From Flavobacteriaceae bacterium (GTDB lineage Bacteria; Bacteroidota; Bacteroidia; Flavobacteriales; Flavobacteriaceae): a DNA stretch of 64,000 bases. Below, piece by piece: positions 35,362 through 43,964 of the stretch. The stretch covers positions 3,472,501 through 3,536,500 of the forward strand of contig CP046177.1 in the NCBI GenBank assembly GCA_014075215.1. The letters are read 5' to 3'. The translations under genes were made by a program, and so were the position numbers. Every line of letters begins with the position of its first letter. Positions within the stretch are counted from its first letter, which is position 1. The notes under the pieces are model-generated. The model did no database searches and was not told where the DNA came from. It was given only the letters and a program-made list of their open reading frames with translations.

Positions 35362-37324
35362 CTTGATTATTTTCGTAATAAGAACTAACTGCACCCAATA
35401 ATTCGGTTTCTGATAAATCTTTGTCCAAAATATTCAAATCTTTTTTAACCTGAAAAATCATATAATCAGAAATAGATTTGATGAAATCGTCTTCATTCAG
35501 TGTTGAATAATCTGTTTTACTATGAGCATAAATTGTCCATTCATCTTTAGGTTTTATTTTTGTACGAACAAGTGTAATGTCATTGGGCGTTGAAGTTGGT
35601 TTTAATGCATCAAGTAATTGTTGTTCGATTGATGTCCATCTTCCATATACATCAGTTCTCCCTTTATTTTTGGCAAGAACAAAGCCGTCATCTCTTAAAT
35701 CATAAAATACTACTTCATCGTTTTTGTAGTCAAAACTTCGGTTTGTTTCAAATACGGCTATTGCGGTATGTGTTGATGCATTAGGTTGAAATAGTTCCCC
35801 CGGTATATTAATTACATATTTTAACGTGTGTTTCTTCAGAATTTGTTCACGAATATTTTCCTCTTTGAAATAAGTAGATAAAGGAGCAATAATTATACCG
35901 TATCTTGAACAATTATCTAACATCTTTACTAAAAAAGTAATCTCTTTTGGAGTAGGGTCATTTTTATTCTCTTTACCACTATATGGTGGATTGATGAATC
36001 CAATAGTTGGCTTAAATTTATCTAACTCATTTTGTGCTTTTGGGTTTCGTATTGAATCGTAATTAAAAATAGATGATTTACCATCACCACGAAATAACAT
36101 ATTAGATATTGCACTAATATACATAGTAGGATTTAGTTCAAAACCAAGTAGTTGATTTTCTTTTACTTTCTTAATTGCAATATTTTTATCTGTACGATGA
36201 CTTTTACTGATTTTATCAATTAAAGCATTCATCCCTGCAATTAAAAATGCACCTGTCCCGCAACAAATATCTACAATCCTATCATTATCTTTCAAATCTA
36301 TTAACTTGGTAAATAGAGTAGTAATATGTCTTGGTGTAAGTACAATTCCCTTTTTTACATTTGAAACTCCTGCATATTTTAAAAATTCTTCATAAAATTT
36401 TCCTATAATATCGTAGTTGGAATTGCTTGCAAACTGATTTTCAAATAATGGAATTACTGCTGTTTCTAGCTCAATTAAAATATCTTTTAAAATACTTGTA
36501 CTGTTCAATGTCTGGTCAGTAGATAGAAACGCTAATTCTGTGCTCAAGGCTTGAAGTTTTTCATCAGGAATACCTTCAATCTTAAGAATATTCTTTACTG
36601 TGTCAAGAACACGATTAGTAATTGTAGTAGATTGATATGTTTTATAGTGGTCAGGAAAATCATTAATGTAATTTTCAGAATTCTTTTCAACTCTATGTAA
36701 ACAAATCATCAGTGCGGAAAGTAAAACAGGACGTTTTTGAGAATCAACACTACGTAGTAAATTGTTGATTTTCTTACTCGAACTACTTACAGTTGCAACA
36801 GCTTCTTCTTCATTTAACGAATTAAACAATGCCAAAAATTGTTCTTCATTCATAAAATTAGTAACCTGACTAAGCGGGATAATTTTATTTTGCTTTGTAT
36901 CTATGGTATAGCAATTAAATTTATATTGATATTCCAACGACATATCTCCACTTACGGCAATGCCAAGAATTTTCCATTTATTAAAAAAATCTTTAAGATT
37001 ATTCTTTAAGTTACTGTTGAAGAAACGACTTAAATACCATTTAATTCCACTTATAGCACCTTTTTCTTTATCGGGATTCTCGTGGTCTTTGATTGATGAT
37101 TTTTCTTCAACTAAAACAAGAAATTTATTATGAACATCAACAAAAATTCTGTCAGGGTATCCTATTTTCTGGTTTTCCTTTTTTGAAGCTGTGCTTAAAA
37201 CTTGTTTGATTTCATTAGTCAACTTATTTTCTGTTTGGCTATCATCCCAATCAGCTACATTATATCCTAATGATTGCAACTTTTGAGTAACACTTGGTGT
37301 TATATTTTTATCTTTTCGTGCCAT
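35354..37324 (-). CDS. Fused nuclease-methyltransferase subunit (BcgI-A-like, type IIB/IIG)
   Basis: 656 residues. The N-terminal domain has a PD-(D/E)xK-type site (P57-D58 ... E73-E74-K75), suggesting DNA cleavage. A helical region leads to an N6-adenine methyltransferase: SAM motif DICCGTGAF near 351 and catalytic NPPY near 443. It would cut and modify DNA with the specificity subunit, so no separate HsdR is needed. The Xre-type gene upstream ends 2 bp before its start. Confidence 0.87.
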   Translation of the reverse strand: MARKDKNITPSVTQKLQSLGYNVADWDDSQTENKLTNEIKQVLSTASKKENQKIGYPDRIFVDVHNKFLVLVEEKSSIKDHENPDKEKGAISGIKWYLSRFFNSNLKNNLKDFFNKWKILGIAVSGDMSLEYQYKFNCYTIDTKQNKIIPLSQVTNFMNEEQFLALFNSLNEEEAVATVSSSSKKINNLLRSVDSQKRPVLLSALMICLHRVEKNSENYINDFPDHYKTYQSTTITNRVLDTVKNILKIEGIPDEKLQALSTELAFLSTDQTLNSTSILKDILIELETAVIPLFENQFASNSNYDIIGKFYEEFLKYAGVSNVKKGIVLTPRHITTLFTKLIDLKDNDRIVDICCGTGAFLIAGMNALIDKISKSHRTDKNIAIKKVKENQLLGFELNPTMYISAISNMLFRGDGKSSIFNYDSIRNPKAQNELDKFKPTIGFINPPYSGKENKNDPTPKEITFLVKMLDNCSRYGIIIAPLSTYFKEENIREQILKKHTLKYVINIPGELFQPNASTHTAIAVFETNRSFDYKNDEVVFYDLRDDGFVLAKNKGRTDVYGRWTSIEQQLLDALKPTSTPNDITLVRTKIKPKDEWTIYAHSKTDYSTLNEDDFIKSISDYMIFQVKKDLNILDKDLSETELLGAVSSYYENNQDE

Positions 37325-37326
37325 AA

Positions 37327-37650
37327 TTACAATTCTAATTTACCTTGTTTGGCGTTAATATTCTTATAATAATGTGCAGTACTTTCAGCAACGGCAAAAA
37401 CATTGTCAGAACAATGATTTTTATATGCTTCTTTAGCAAATTTGTCAGCAAATAACAAATCGCGTATTTTCTGTAAGTCAATTTCAAAAATCTCAGAGAG
37501 TTTTTTTAGTTTTGATACACTAAACTTTTGAGTACCATTTTCTATACGGCTTATAGCACTCGAATTAATCCCAATTTTAGCTCCAAAATCAGTTTGTGTC
37601 CACTCTCTTTTTTCTCTCTCGGCTTTTATAAAATGTCCAAAACTTGTCAT
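37327..37650 (-). CDS. Xre-family regulator, probable control protein of the RM unit
   Basis: 107 residues with a Cro/C1-type helix-turn-helix at residues 14-60 (WTQTDFGAKIGINSSAISRIENGTQKFSV). A C-terminal helical tail of about 40 residues follows. As the first gene of the RM operon it is likely to act as a control protein that delays nuclease expression after transfer. No symmetrical operator was identified upstream. Confidence 0.8.
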   Translation of the reverse strand: MTSFGHFIKAEREKREWTQTDFGAKIGINSSAISRIENGTQKFSVSKLKKLSEIFEIDLQKIRDLLFADKFAKEAYKNHCSDNVFAVAESTAHYYKNINAKQGKLEL

Positions 37651-37782
37651 TTTCTATAATTCTATTATACGATTTGATGTATTTTTAGCAAATGTAATCA
37701 TAATTTGCGAAATAATAGTCGAGATTTTTGTTTTTATCAGAGACTTAATATCGTTTTAGTGGATTCTTACAATGAGGCACAA

Positions 37783-37844
37783 CGAGTTTTTATCTCCTAA
37801 ATATCAACTGATTAAATTTAATTTTTGTGAAGTTAATTTTTAGA
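37783..37844. repeat. Right half of the interrupted AT-rich repeat
   Basis: CGAGTTTTTATCTCCT and the following bases match 56983 onward (CGAAATTTTTATCTCCT; then CAACTGATTAA, TTTAATTTTT) with a few changes and two small indels. With 34210-34241 it forms the original target of the cassette-like insertion. Confidence 0.7.
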
Positions 37845-37854
37845 TTCAATATAG

Positions 37855-38016
37855 TGAACTCATTTAAACTTTTTGGATGTAAGCGAACATTAGAAGTTTT
37901 TAGGGCTGTTGAAGGATTTTTTGAGTTTCATAGTAGCGCTACGGAAGGAAAAAAAGACAAAAACAGAGCGGAAAACAGTAATTTTTTAGCAAATTGAAAA
38001 AGTTTAAATGAGTTCA
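37855..38016. repeat. 162-bp palindromic element, family A copy 1
   Basis: Ends TGAACTCATTTAAACTTTTT (37855-37874) and its reverse complement (37997-38016). The central palindrome GTAGCGCTAC (37933-37942) is within 2 bp of the midpoint. A nearly identical inverted copy is at 43709-43868. Confidence 0.85.
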
Positions 38017-38029
38017 GTATAAAAAAGAA

Positions 38030-38191
38030 GAGATTTTTATAAAAAGGTGATATATTCCGTATTAAAATTGATTTGGCTGCAAATTTCTTCTTTCTTGAAA
38101 ATTTTAAATCCTCAAAACCAACAGGTTATTACGGGTCAAAATTTTCTTCGAGCATCGAACTTTTTTGCCAAATCAATCCTCCAAAGGTCTC
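38030..38191. repeat. 162-bp palindromic element, family B copy 2 (degenerate left end)
   Basis: The body matches the element at 27310-27471 (GATATATTCCGTATTAAAATTG; AATTTTAAATCCTCAAAACC; AGCATCGAACTTTTTTGCC). The left end is eroded to GAGATTTTTATAAAA. It ends 6 bp downstream of the panC stop. Confidence 0.75.
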
Positions 38192-38197
38192 AAGAAG

Positions 38198-39046
38198 TTA
38201 AGCTTCCAGTGCAATATTGTCTATCAAACGTACTTCTCCTGCAAAAACAGCAATAAAGGCCCTGTATTTTTTAGCGCTTTCTTTGTTCGAAATTTCTTGT
38301 AAGGTAGTAGCATCGGCAATTGTAAAGTACTCTAATTTTAGAAAGGAATTGTTTTGAAATTGATTTTCAACCCATAGCACAATTTCTCCAACAGGCTTTT
38401 CTTTAAAAAGATGTGTTACTTTTTTTAAGGTAGCATAAATGAATGGAGCTTCTGATCGTTGTTTTTTACTCAATCTAAGATTTCTGGAACTCATAGCCAA
38501 ACCATCTTCTTCTCTATGGGTAGGACATCCGCGTATTTGAACAGACATTTGCTGTTTTTCAACCAGTTTTTTTATAATCTGCAGTTGTTGAAAGTCTTTT
38601 TCCCCAAAATATGCTACATCGGGCTGTACAATTTCAAGAAGTAATTTTACAATGGTGCTAACACCATCAAAATGACCTGCTCTATATTTCCCTTCCATTT
38701 CAAGCTCTAGCCCTTCAAAATTAAAACACTTAGCCACAATACTGTTGCCATACATTTCATGTACTGAAGGAAGAAATAAAACATCACATTGTTCTTTTTT
38801 TAGGAGCTCAATATCTTGGTCGATGGTTAAAGGGTAATCGGTGAAATCTTTTTTATTGTTAAACTGAGTGGGATTAATAAAAATACTGACTACAGTGACG
38901 TGGTTATTTCTCTTTGATGCTTTTATCAGGGAAAGATGTCCTAAATGGAGTACGCCCATAGTAGGGACAAAACCTATGGAAAGATTTTGAATCTTTACAC
39001 TTGAGAGATGGTTGATTAAATGATTCTTTGTCTTACAAATATACAT
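38198..39046 (-). CDS. panC: Pantothenate synthetase
   Basis: 282 residues. Rossmann-type ligase with VPTMGVLHLGHLSLI (HxGH), SIFINPTQFN, YFGEKDFQQLQIIKKLV and TVVTHREEDGLAMSSRNL-type residues (CPTHREEDGLAMSSRNLRLS). It joins pantoate and beta-alanine using ATP. Divergent from the starch-synthase-like gene with about 95 bp between. Its natural partner panD lies beyond the inserted unit. Confidence 0.96.
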   Translation of the reverse strand: MYICKTKNHLINHLSSVKIQNLSIGFVPTMGVLHLGHLSLIKASKRNNHVTVVSIFINPTQFNNKKDFTDYPLTIDQDIELLKKEQCDVLFLPSVHEMYGNSIVAKCFNFEGLELEMEGKYRAGHFDGVSTIVKLLLEIVQPDVAYFGEKDFQQLQIIKKLVEKQQMSVQIRGCPTHREEDGLAMSSRNLRLSKKQRSEAPFIYATLKKVTHLFKEKPVGEIVLWVENQFQNNSFLKLEYFTIADATTLQEISNKESAKKYRAFIAVFAGEVRLIDNIALEA

Positions 39047-39109
39047 TAATCTCGGTTATAGCATATATACAAACTTAGCATTTTAACAACAATTTTACAT
39101 AAAAATTTG

Positions 39110-39117
39110 TAGTTTTG
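39110..39117 (+). promoter_or_regulatory. -7 promoter box of the starch-synthase-like/DUF4270/glmS operon
   Basis: TAGTTTTG matches TAnnTTTG, 24 bp before the ATG at 39142 in the gap divergent from panC. Confidence 0.5.
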
Positions 39118-39141
39118 CACTTCTTGTAAAGATTAGGCTTA

Positions 39142-39951
39142 ATGAAAGATAAGAGAATATTATATGTTTCTTCCGAGGTAATTCCCTATCTGCCTGAAAC
39201 AGAAATAGCGTCAACTGCATTTAATGTAGCGAAAAACACACATTCTAATGGAGTGCAAACGAGAATATTTATGCCTCGTTTCGGAGTTATTAACGAAAGA
39301 AGGCATCAATTGCACGAAGTGATAAGGCTCTCGGGTATGAATCTCATTATAAATGATATGGATATGCCTCTTATTATTAAAGTAGCCTCTATTCCCAGAG
39401 AAAGAATGCAGGTATATTTTATTGATAATGATGAATATTTTAAGAGAAAAGCCATTTTTACTGATGAAGATGATGCGCTTTTTACTGATAATGATGAAAG
39501 AGCTATCTTCTTTGTCAAAGGAGTTGTGGAAACGGTTAAGAAACTAAACTGGGCACCGGATATTATTCATGTACACGGATGGATGGCTTCTTTACTTCCT
39601 TTATATTTAAAAGAATATTATCCCGAAGAACCTTTATTTACGGGGAGTAAAATAGTTACTTCCATATATAATAAAGGGTTTGAAGGCTCGTTAAATAAAA
39701 AACTAATCGATAAAATTCGGTTTGATAAATTACCTGAACATAAAATTTCAGAGCTTTCAAAACCAAACTATATAAATATACTAAAGAATGCTATTGTAAA
39801 CTCTGACGCTGTTGTTTACGGAAGCACGGAGGTTGACGAAGAATTGTCTTCTTTAATTGAAAGTGAAAATAAACTGGCTCTTCACTATAATCCGGAGGAT
39901 TATTTGGAGCCTTATTTAGGCTTTTATAAAGAGATTATCTCTGCAAATTAA
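39142..39951 (+). CDS. Glycogen/starch synthase N-terminal-domain protein
   Basis: 269 residues corresponding to the GT5 N-terminal lobe: ILYVSSEVIPYL, STAFNVAKNTHSNGVQTRIFMPRFG, NDERAIFFVKGVVE and PDIIHVHGWMASLLPLYL. The C-terminal GT-B lobe that binds ADP-glucose is absent, and the K-x-G-G loop near the N-terminus is changed. This short form is common in Flavobacteria upstream of DUF4270 and glmS. It may not be catalytic; a regulatory or structural role is possible. Confidence 0.82.
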   Translation: MKDKRILYVSSEVIPYLPETEIASTAFNVAKNTHSNGVQTRIFMPRFGVINERRHQLHEVIRLSGMNLIINDMDMPLIIKVASIPRERMQVYFIDNDEYFKRKAIFTDEDDALFTDNDERAIFFVKGVVETVKKLNWAPDIIHVHGWMASLLPLYLKEYYPEEPLFTGSKIVTSIYNKGFEGSLNKKLIDKIRFDKLPEHKISELSKPNYINILKNAIVNSDAVVYGSTEVDEELSSLIESENKLALHYNPEDYLEPYLGFYKEIISAN

Positions 39952-39976
39952 TTAAGAATTTATGTTGAAAGGAAAT

Positions 39977-41539
39977 ATGAAAACAGTGATAACGGTTAGT
40001 TGTTTGACTTTACTGTTGATTGGTGTGATTTCGTGTGAAAAAGATTTCATCGATATTGGCTCATCTATTATTAACAACAACGAATTTAATGTTAAAGATA
40101 CCATATTGGAAGTTGTGGTGACGGAAAAACCCGTTACCAGTGTAAGAGCAGATGGTTTCTCACTGGGAGGAGCTTTAGGTCAGTATTTGTTAGGCGTATA
40201 TAATAATGCTAATTATGAAAAAATAGAAGCTTCCGTAATTTCTCAATTATTAATTAATCCTATTGCCAGAGTTGTGGATATGGATTATGGAGCAGATACA
40301 ACTGTTGTTACTAAAATAGATACTGTTTATTTAAAATTACCGTACCAATCTACATTAAGAACTGACGGTTCCAATGAATATGATTTGGATTCTATTATCG
40401 GGAATAGAAATGCGCCTTTTAATCTGAATATTTACCAAATATCAACATTTTTAAATACGCTGAATCCCATGAATCCGGCTGTTTCCAATTCCTTTCAGTC
40501 CAATGCAGTCTACCAAACCATTTCTGCTGAATTAAATGCTGATGTAAATTATCAATTTATTCCAAAAGCGAGCGATACCATAGTTATTGTAAGCAGAAAG
40601 TTGCATGATGGAAGTATTTATGATAAAGATACTATCAAATTAACACGCAGTATTCCATTTGCCAGAGTACCACTTAAAAATGACCTGTTAAAACAATTGT
40701 TTTTAGACAGATATCAAACAGCAGATTTTGCAACACAGGAAGCCTTTAATAATTATTTCAGAGGAATTCTCCTGGAAGCAAGCGGAAATACAGGATCTTT
40801 AATTTCTTTTAATTTTAATAACCCTACTACCGAATTCGTCCCGTCAATAGAAATCTATTATACAAATACGGTGTTAGCTTCGGGAGCAGTGATTGATACG
40901 ATAAAAAAAAATGATTCTTTTAGATTGTCCGGAGTTAGAAACAGTATTTATAAAATGACACCCAATAATCCTTCGCCTTCGGGAAGTTTTCAAATTCAAG
41001 GTACGGCAGGAAGCCATGCAGATATTACTGTTTTTGGACCAGATGCCAATAATAATAACCTCTCTGATCAAATAGAAGCACTAAGGCCAAGAAACTGGCT
41101 GATCAACGATGTGTCCTTAACCTTTCATATAAATCAGGATATTGTCGGATTTGATACCATAGCAACACCATTCAGGCTGTTTTTATACAAAAACGGGGAG
41201 GGTCAAAATTTAAATCCCTCACAGATTAAAGATATATTATCCGAAGGAACAGGTATTTTTGGAGGGATATTAGAGTTGACTACTGAGAAAAAACCAGATA
41301 AGTATACTTTTAGAATTACGGATTATGTATCCGACTTATTAAGTGGAGCGACAAATTATTTACCTCCTTTAACACTTAAAGTTTTTAACCCTACGGATAT
41401 ACCGACAAACAATGCAGATACGATTGTTAATACATATAACTGGAATCCCAAAGCTGTGATGCTCTTAAATCATTTACCAACGAATGGGGACAGAAGAGCT
41501 CAATTAAAGATTTCGTATTCTGAAAAAATAAATAACTAG
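39977..41539 (+). CDS. DUF4270 lipoprotein
   Basis: 520 residues from the ATG at 39977 (39962 is five codons longer and also possible). A lipoprotein signal peptide ends in IGVISC with Cys20. The conserved body (DFIDIGSSIINNNEFNV; ADGFSLGGALGQYLLGVYNN; DTVYLKLPYQS) matches DUF4270, a Bacteroidota surface-lipoprotein family without known function. The gene lies between the starch-synthase-like gene (25 bp) and glmS (22 bp), an arrangement conserved in this group. Confidence 0.87.
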   Translation: MKTVITVSCLTLLLIGVISCEKDFIDIGSSIINNNEFNVKDTILEVVVTEKPVTSVRADGFSLGGALGQYLLGVYNNANYEKIEASVISQLLINPIARVVDMDYGADTTVVTKIDTVYLKLPYQSTLRTDGSNEYDLDSIIGNRNAPFNLNIYQISTFLNTLNPMNPAVSNSFQSNAVYQTISAELNADVNYQFIPKASDTIVIVSRKLHDGSIYDKDTIKLTRSIPFARVPLKNDLLKQLFLDRYQTADFATQEAFNNYFRGILLEASGNTGSLISFNFNNPTTEFVPSIEIYYTNTVLASGAVIDTIKKNDSFRLSGVRNSIYKMTPNNPSPSGSFQIQGTAGSHADITVFGPDANNNNLSDQIEALRPRNWLINDVSLTFHINQDIVGFDTIATPFRLFLYKNGEGQNLNPSQIKDILSEGTGIFGGILELTTEKKPDKYTFRITDYVSDLLSGATNYLPPLTLKVFNPTDIPTNNADTIVNTYNWNPKAVMLLNHLPTNGDRRAQLKISYSEKINN

Positions 41540-41561
41540 TTAAACATAAAAAGGAAAAAGC

Positions 41562-43418
41562 ATGTGTGGAATTACGGGTTATTTAGGCTATAGGAAAGCA
41601 TATCCCATAGTCATAAACGGACTCAAAAGGTTAGAATACAGAGGCTATGACAGTGCAGGAATCATGATGTTTGACGGAAAACAAATGAACCTGTCTAAAA
41701 CAAAAGGAAAAGTTTCCGATTTGGAAAGAATAATAGAACAAGAGCCCTATAGAAAAGAAGGAAATATCGGTGTAGGTCATACACGATGGGCAACACACGG
41801 AGTGCCAAATTATTTGAATTCACATCCTCATTTTTCCGAATCGGGTGATTTGGTAATCGTACACAATGGAATTATAGAAAATTATGATACCTTAAAAAAA
41901 GAGCTGATTTCCAGAGGGTATATCTTTAAAACAGATACCGATACAGAAGTCTTAGTCAACTTAATAGAAGAAGTAAAAAAACAAGAGCAATGTAAATTAG
42001 GGAAAGCTATGCAAATAGCTTTAACTCAGGTTATAGGGGCATATGCAATTGCGGTTTTTGATAAAACAAAAACAAATGAAATAGTTGTTGCCAGATTGGG
42101 AAGCCCGATTGCAATTGGTATAGGTAAAAATAACAATGAATTTTTTGTAGCTTCAGATGCTTCTCCTTTTATTGAATATACTAAGGATGCAGTCTATCTG
42201 GAAGACGAAGAAATGGCCATTATTAAACTCAATAAAGAAATTAAAGTACGTAAGATAAAAGATGACTCTCTTGTTGATACAAAAATTCAGGAGCTACAAT
42301 TAAGCTTAGAGGAAATAGAAAAAGGAGGCTATGAACACTTTATGCTCAAAGAGATTTACGAACAACCTAAAGCCATTGTAGATACCTATAGAGGAAGAAT
42401 GCTTCCGGATAAGGGAATCATCAGAATGGCGGGAGTTGATAACAATTTGGAGCGTTTTTTAAATGCCGACAGGATTATTATCGTAGCTTGTGGCACCTCC
42501 TGGCATGCGGGATTGGTTGGAGAATATTTGCTGGAAGATATGGCAAGAATTCCGGTAGAGGTAGAATATGCTTCGGAATTTAGATACAGAAATCCGATTA
42601 TAACATCAAACGACATTGTAATAGCCATATCACAATCGGGCGAAACAGCAGATACACTTGCCGCCATTAAATTAGCAAAATCCAAAGGAGCTTTTGTTTT
42701 TGGAATATGTAATGTTGTCGGATCTTCTATAGCAAGAGAATCACAAGCGGGAGCTTATACACATGCAGGACCTGAAATAGGAGTTGCATCTACAAAAGCT
42801 TTTACAACACAAATTACCTTATTGTCTCTCATCTCATTAAAATTAGCAAGAGCTAAGGGAACGCTTTCTCATTCTACATTTCATATGTACTTACAAAAAA
42901 TGCAGCTAATCCCGGAAAAAGTACAAAAACTGTTGGAAATTGACGAAAAGGTAAAAGAAATTGCAGCAGTTTTTAAAGATGCCAAAAATTGCCTGTATCT
43001 GGGAAGAGGATTTAATTTTCCGGTTGCTTTGGAAGGTGCTTTAAAATTAAAGGAAATATCATATATCCATGCGGAAGGCTACCCCGCTGCCGAAATGAAA
43101 CACGGCCCCATAGCGCTAATAGATCAGGATATGCCCATTTTTGTTATAGCAACAAATAAAGGACACTATGAAAAAGTAGTAAGTAATATTCAGGAAATTA
43201 AATCCAGAGCAGGAAAAATAATAGCTATTGTAACAGAAGGAGACGTAACAGTTAAAGAAATAGCAGATTATGTGATTGAAATACCGGAAACAGAAGAAGC
43301 ACTAACCCCATTGTTGACGACAATTCCCTTTCAGTTACTATCCTACCATATAGCAGTGATGTTAGAAAAAAATGTAGACCAACCCAGAAACCTGGCTAAA
43401 TCAGTAACCGTGGAGTGA
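41562..43418 (+). CDS. glmS: Glutamine--fructose-6-phosphate aminotransferase (isomerizing)
   Basis: 618 residues. The N-terminal glutaminase begins MCGITGYLG with catalytic Cys2 exposed after Met removal, and has GHTRWATHG. Two SIS domains follow (ACGTSWHAG; ISQSGETADT; YLGRGFNFPVALEGALKLKEISY), ending in the conserved DQPRNLAKSVTVE. It makes glucosamine-6-phosphate for peptidoglycan and lipopolysaccharide. No glmS riboswitch-like leader is visible; it is expressed from the upstream operon. Confidence 0.97.
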   Translation: MCGITGYLGYRKAYPIVINGLKRLEYRGYDSAGIMMFDGKQMNLSKTKGKVSDLERIIEQEPYRKEGNIGVGHTRWATHGVPNYLNSHPHFSESGDLVIVHNGIIENYDTLKKELISRGYIFKTDTDTEVLVNLIEEVKKQEQCKLGKAMQIALTQVIGAYAIAVFDKTKTNEIVVARLGSPIAIGIGKNNNEFFVASDASPFIEYTKDAVYLEDEEMAIIKLNKEIKVRKIKDDSLVDTKIQELQLSLEEIEKGGYEHFMLKEIYEQPKAIVDTYRGRMLPDKGIIRMAGVDNNLERFLNADRIIIVACGTSWHAGLVGEYLLEDMARIPVEVEYASEFRYRNPIITSNDIVIAISQSGETADTLAAIKLAKSKGAFVFGICNVVGSSIARESQAGAYTHAGPEIGVASTKAFTTQITLLSLISLKLARAKGTLSHSTFHMYLQKMQLIPEKVQKLLEIDEKVKEIAAVFKDAKNCLYLGRGFNFPVALEGALKLKEISYIHAEGYPAAEMKHGPIALIDQDMPIFVIATNKGHYEKVVSNIQEIKSRAGKIIAIVTEGDVTVKEIADYVIEIPETEEALTPLLTTIPFQLLSYHIAVMLEKNVDQPRNLAKSVTVE

Positions 43419-43461
43419 AGAAGCAATTTGGGCCTAAAATAATGCAGCCACATATGATTTT

Positions 43462-43623
43462 ATACCAAAATGAATATTAAAGTGGTCTAAAGATTGTGTG
43501 AGGAAAATTTCAAAGTTCGAGTTAAAAAACACAGACATAGCCTTAATTACGCCAAGTATTTTTAGCGATGAAATTTGGAATTTTCATAGCAAGATTGGAC
43601 TATTTTAATATTCTTTTTGGTAT
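43462..43623. repeat. 162-bp palindromic element, ATACCAAAA ends
   Basis: The left end ATACCAAAATGAATATTAAA (from 43462) and the reverse complement of the right end, ATACCAAAAAGAATATTAAA (to 43623), give about 29 bp of imperfect inverted repeat. The first six bases are shared with the element at 21066-21226; the interior is not obviously related. No gene inside. Confidence 0.7.
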
Positions 43624-43708
43624 TACCTCATGATTGCAAATATACTCTTATTTTACCTATTTTACAATAAGAATGATAATTGCATTTTCCTTGTTCTGGT
43701 AAAGAAGA

Positions 43709-43868
43709 TGAACTCATTTAAACTTTTTCAATTTGCTAAAAAATGGGTGTTTTTAGCTCTGTTTTTATCTTTTTTCCTTCCGTAGCGGTGCTATGCAACT
43801 CAAAAAAGCTTTCAACATATCTAAAAACTTCTAATGTTCGCTTACATCCAAAAAGTTTAAATGAGTTC
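43709..43868. repeat. 160-bp palindromic element, family A copy 2 (inverted)
   Basis: The same sequence as 37855-38016 in the opposite orientation, with scattered changes. Ends TGAACTCATTTAAACTTTTT and reverse complement; tip TAGC-GGT-GCTA at 43783-43793, exactly at the midpoint. It lies about 100 bp before the coiled-coil gene. Confidence 0.85.
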
Positions 43869-43964
43869 GATATAAAAAAACAAAATAATTATTCGAGTTT
43901 CGGAAAATTTTAACGAACTTGCTACACAAATTAATTTATCTAACCTTAAAAAAATAGATGCTAT

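Larger units (their letters stand above)
34242..37782 (-). mobile_element. Integron-cassette-like unit carrying a restriction-modification system
   Basis: 3541 bp inserted inside an AT-rich repeat. Read on the minus strand it begins GTTGTGCCTC (G at 37783), contains three genes, and ends with an attC-like hairpin whose first box GAGGCACAAC (34369-34360) is the exact complement of that beginning. This is what a circular cassette needs, R'' pairing with R' (GCACAAC/GTTGTGC). The flanks, AAAACTCG and TAATGGTG, join to match the intact repeat near 56983 (TTTCG-TAATTGTG). No integrase gene is in the window. Confidence 0.65.

Noticed and set aside
41540..41561. glmS riboswitch/ribozyme
   Set aside because: Only 22 bp separate DUF4270 and glmS; there is no space for the ribozyme and Bacteroidota generally lack it.
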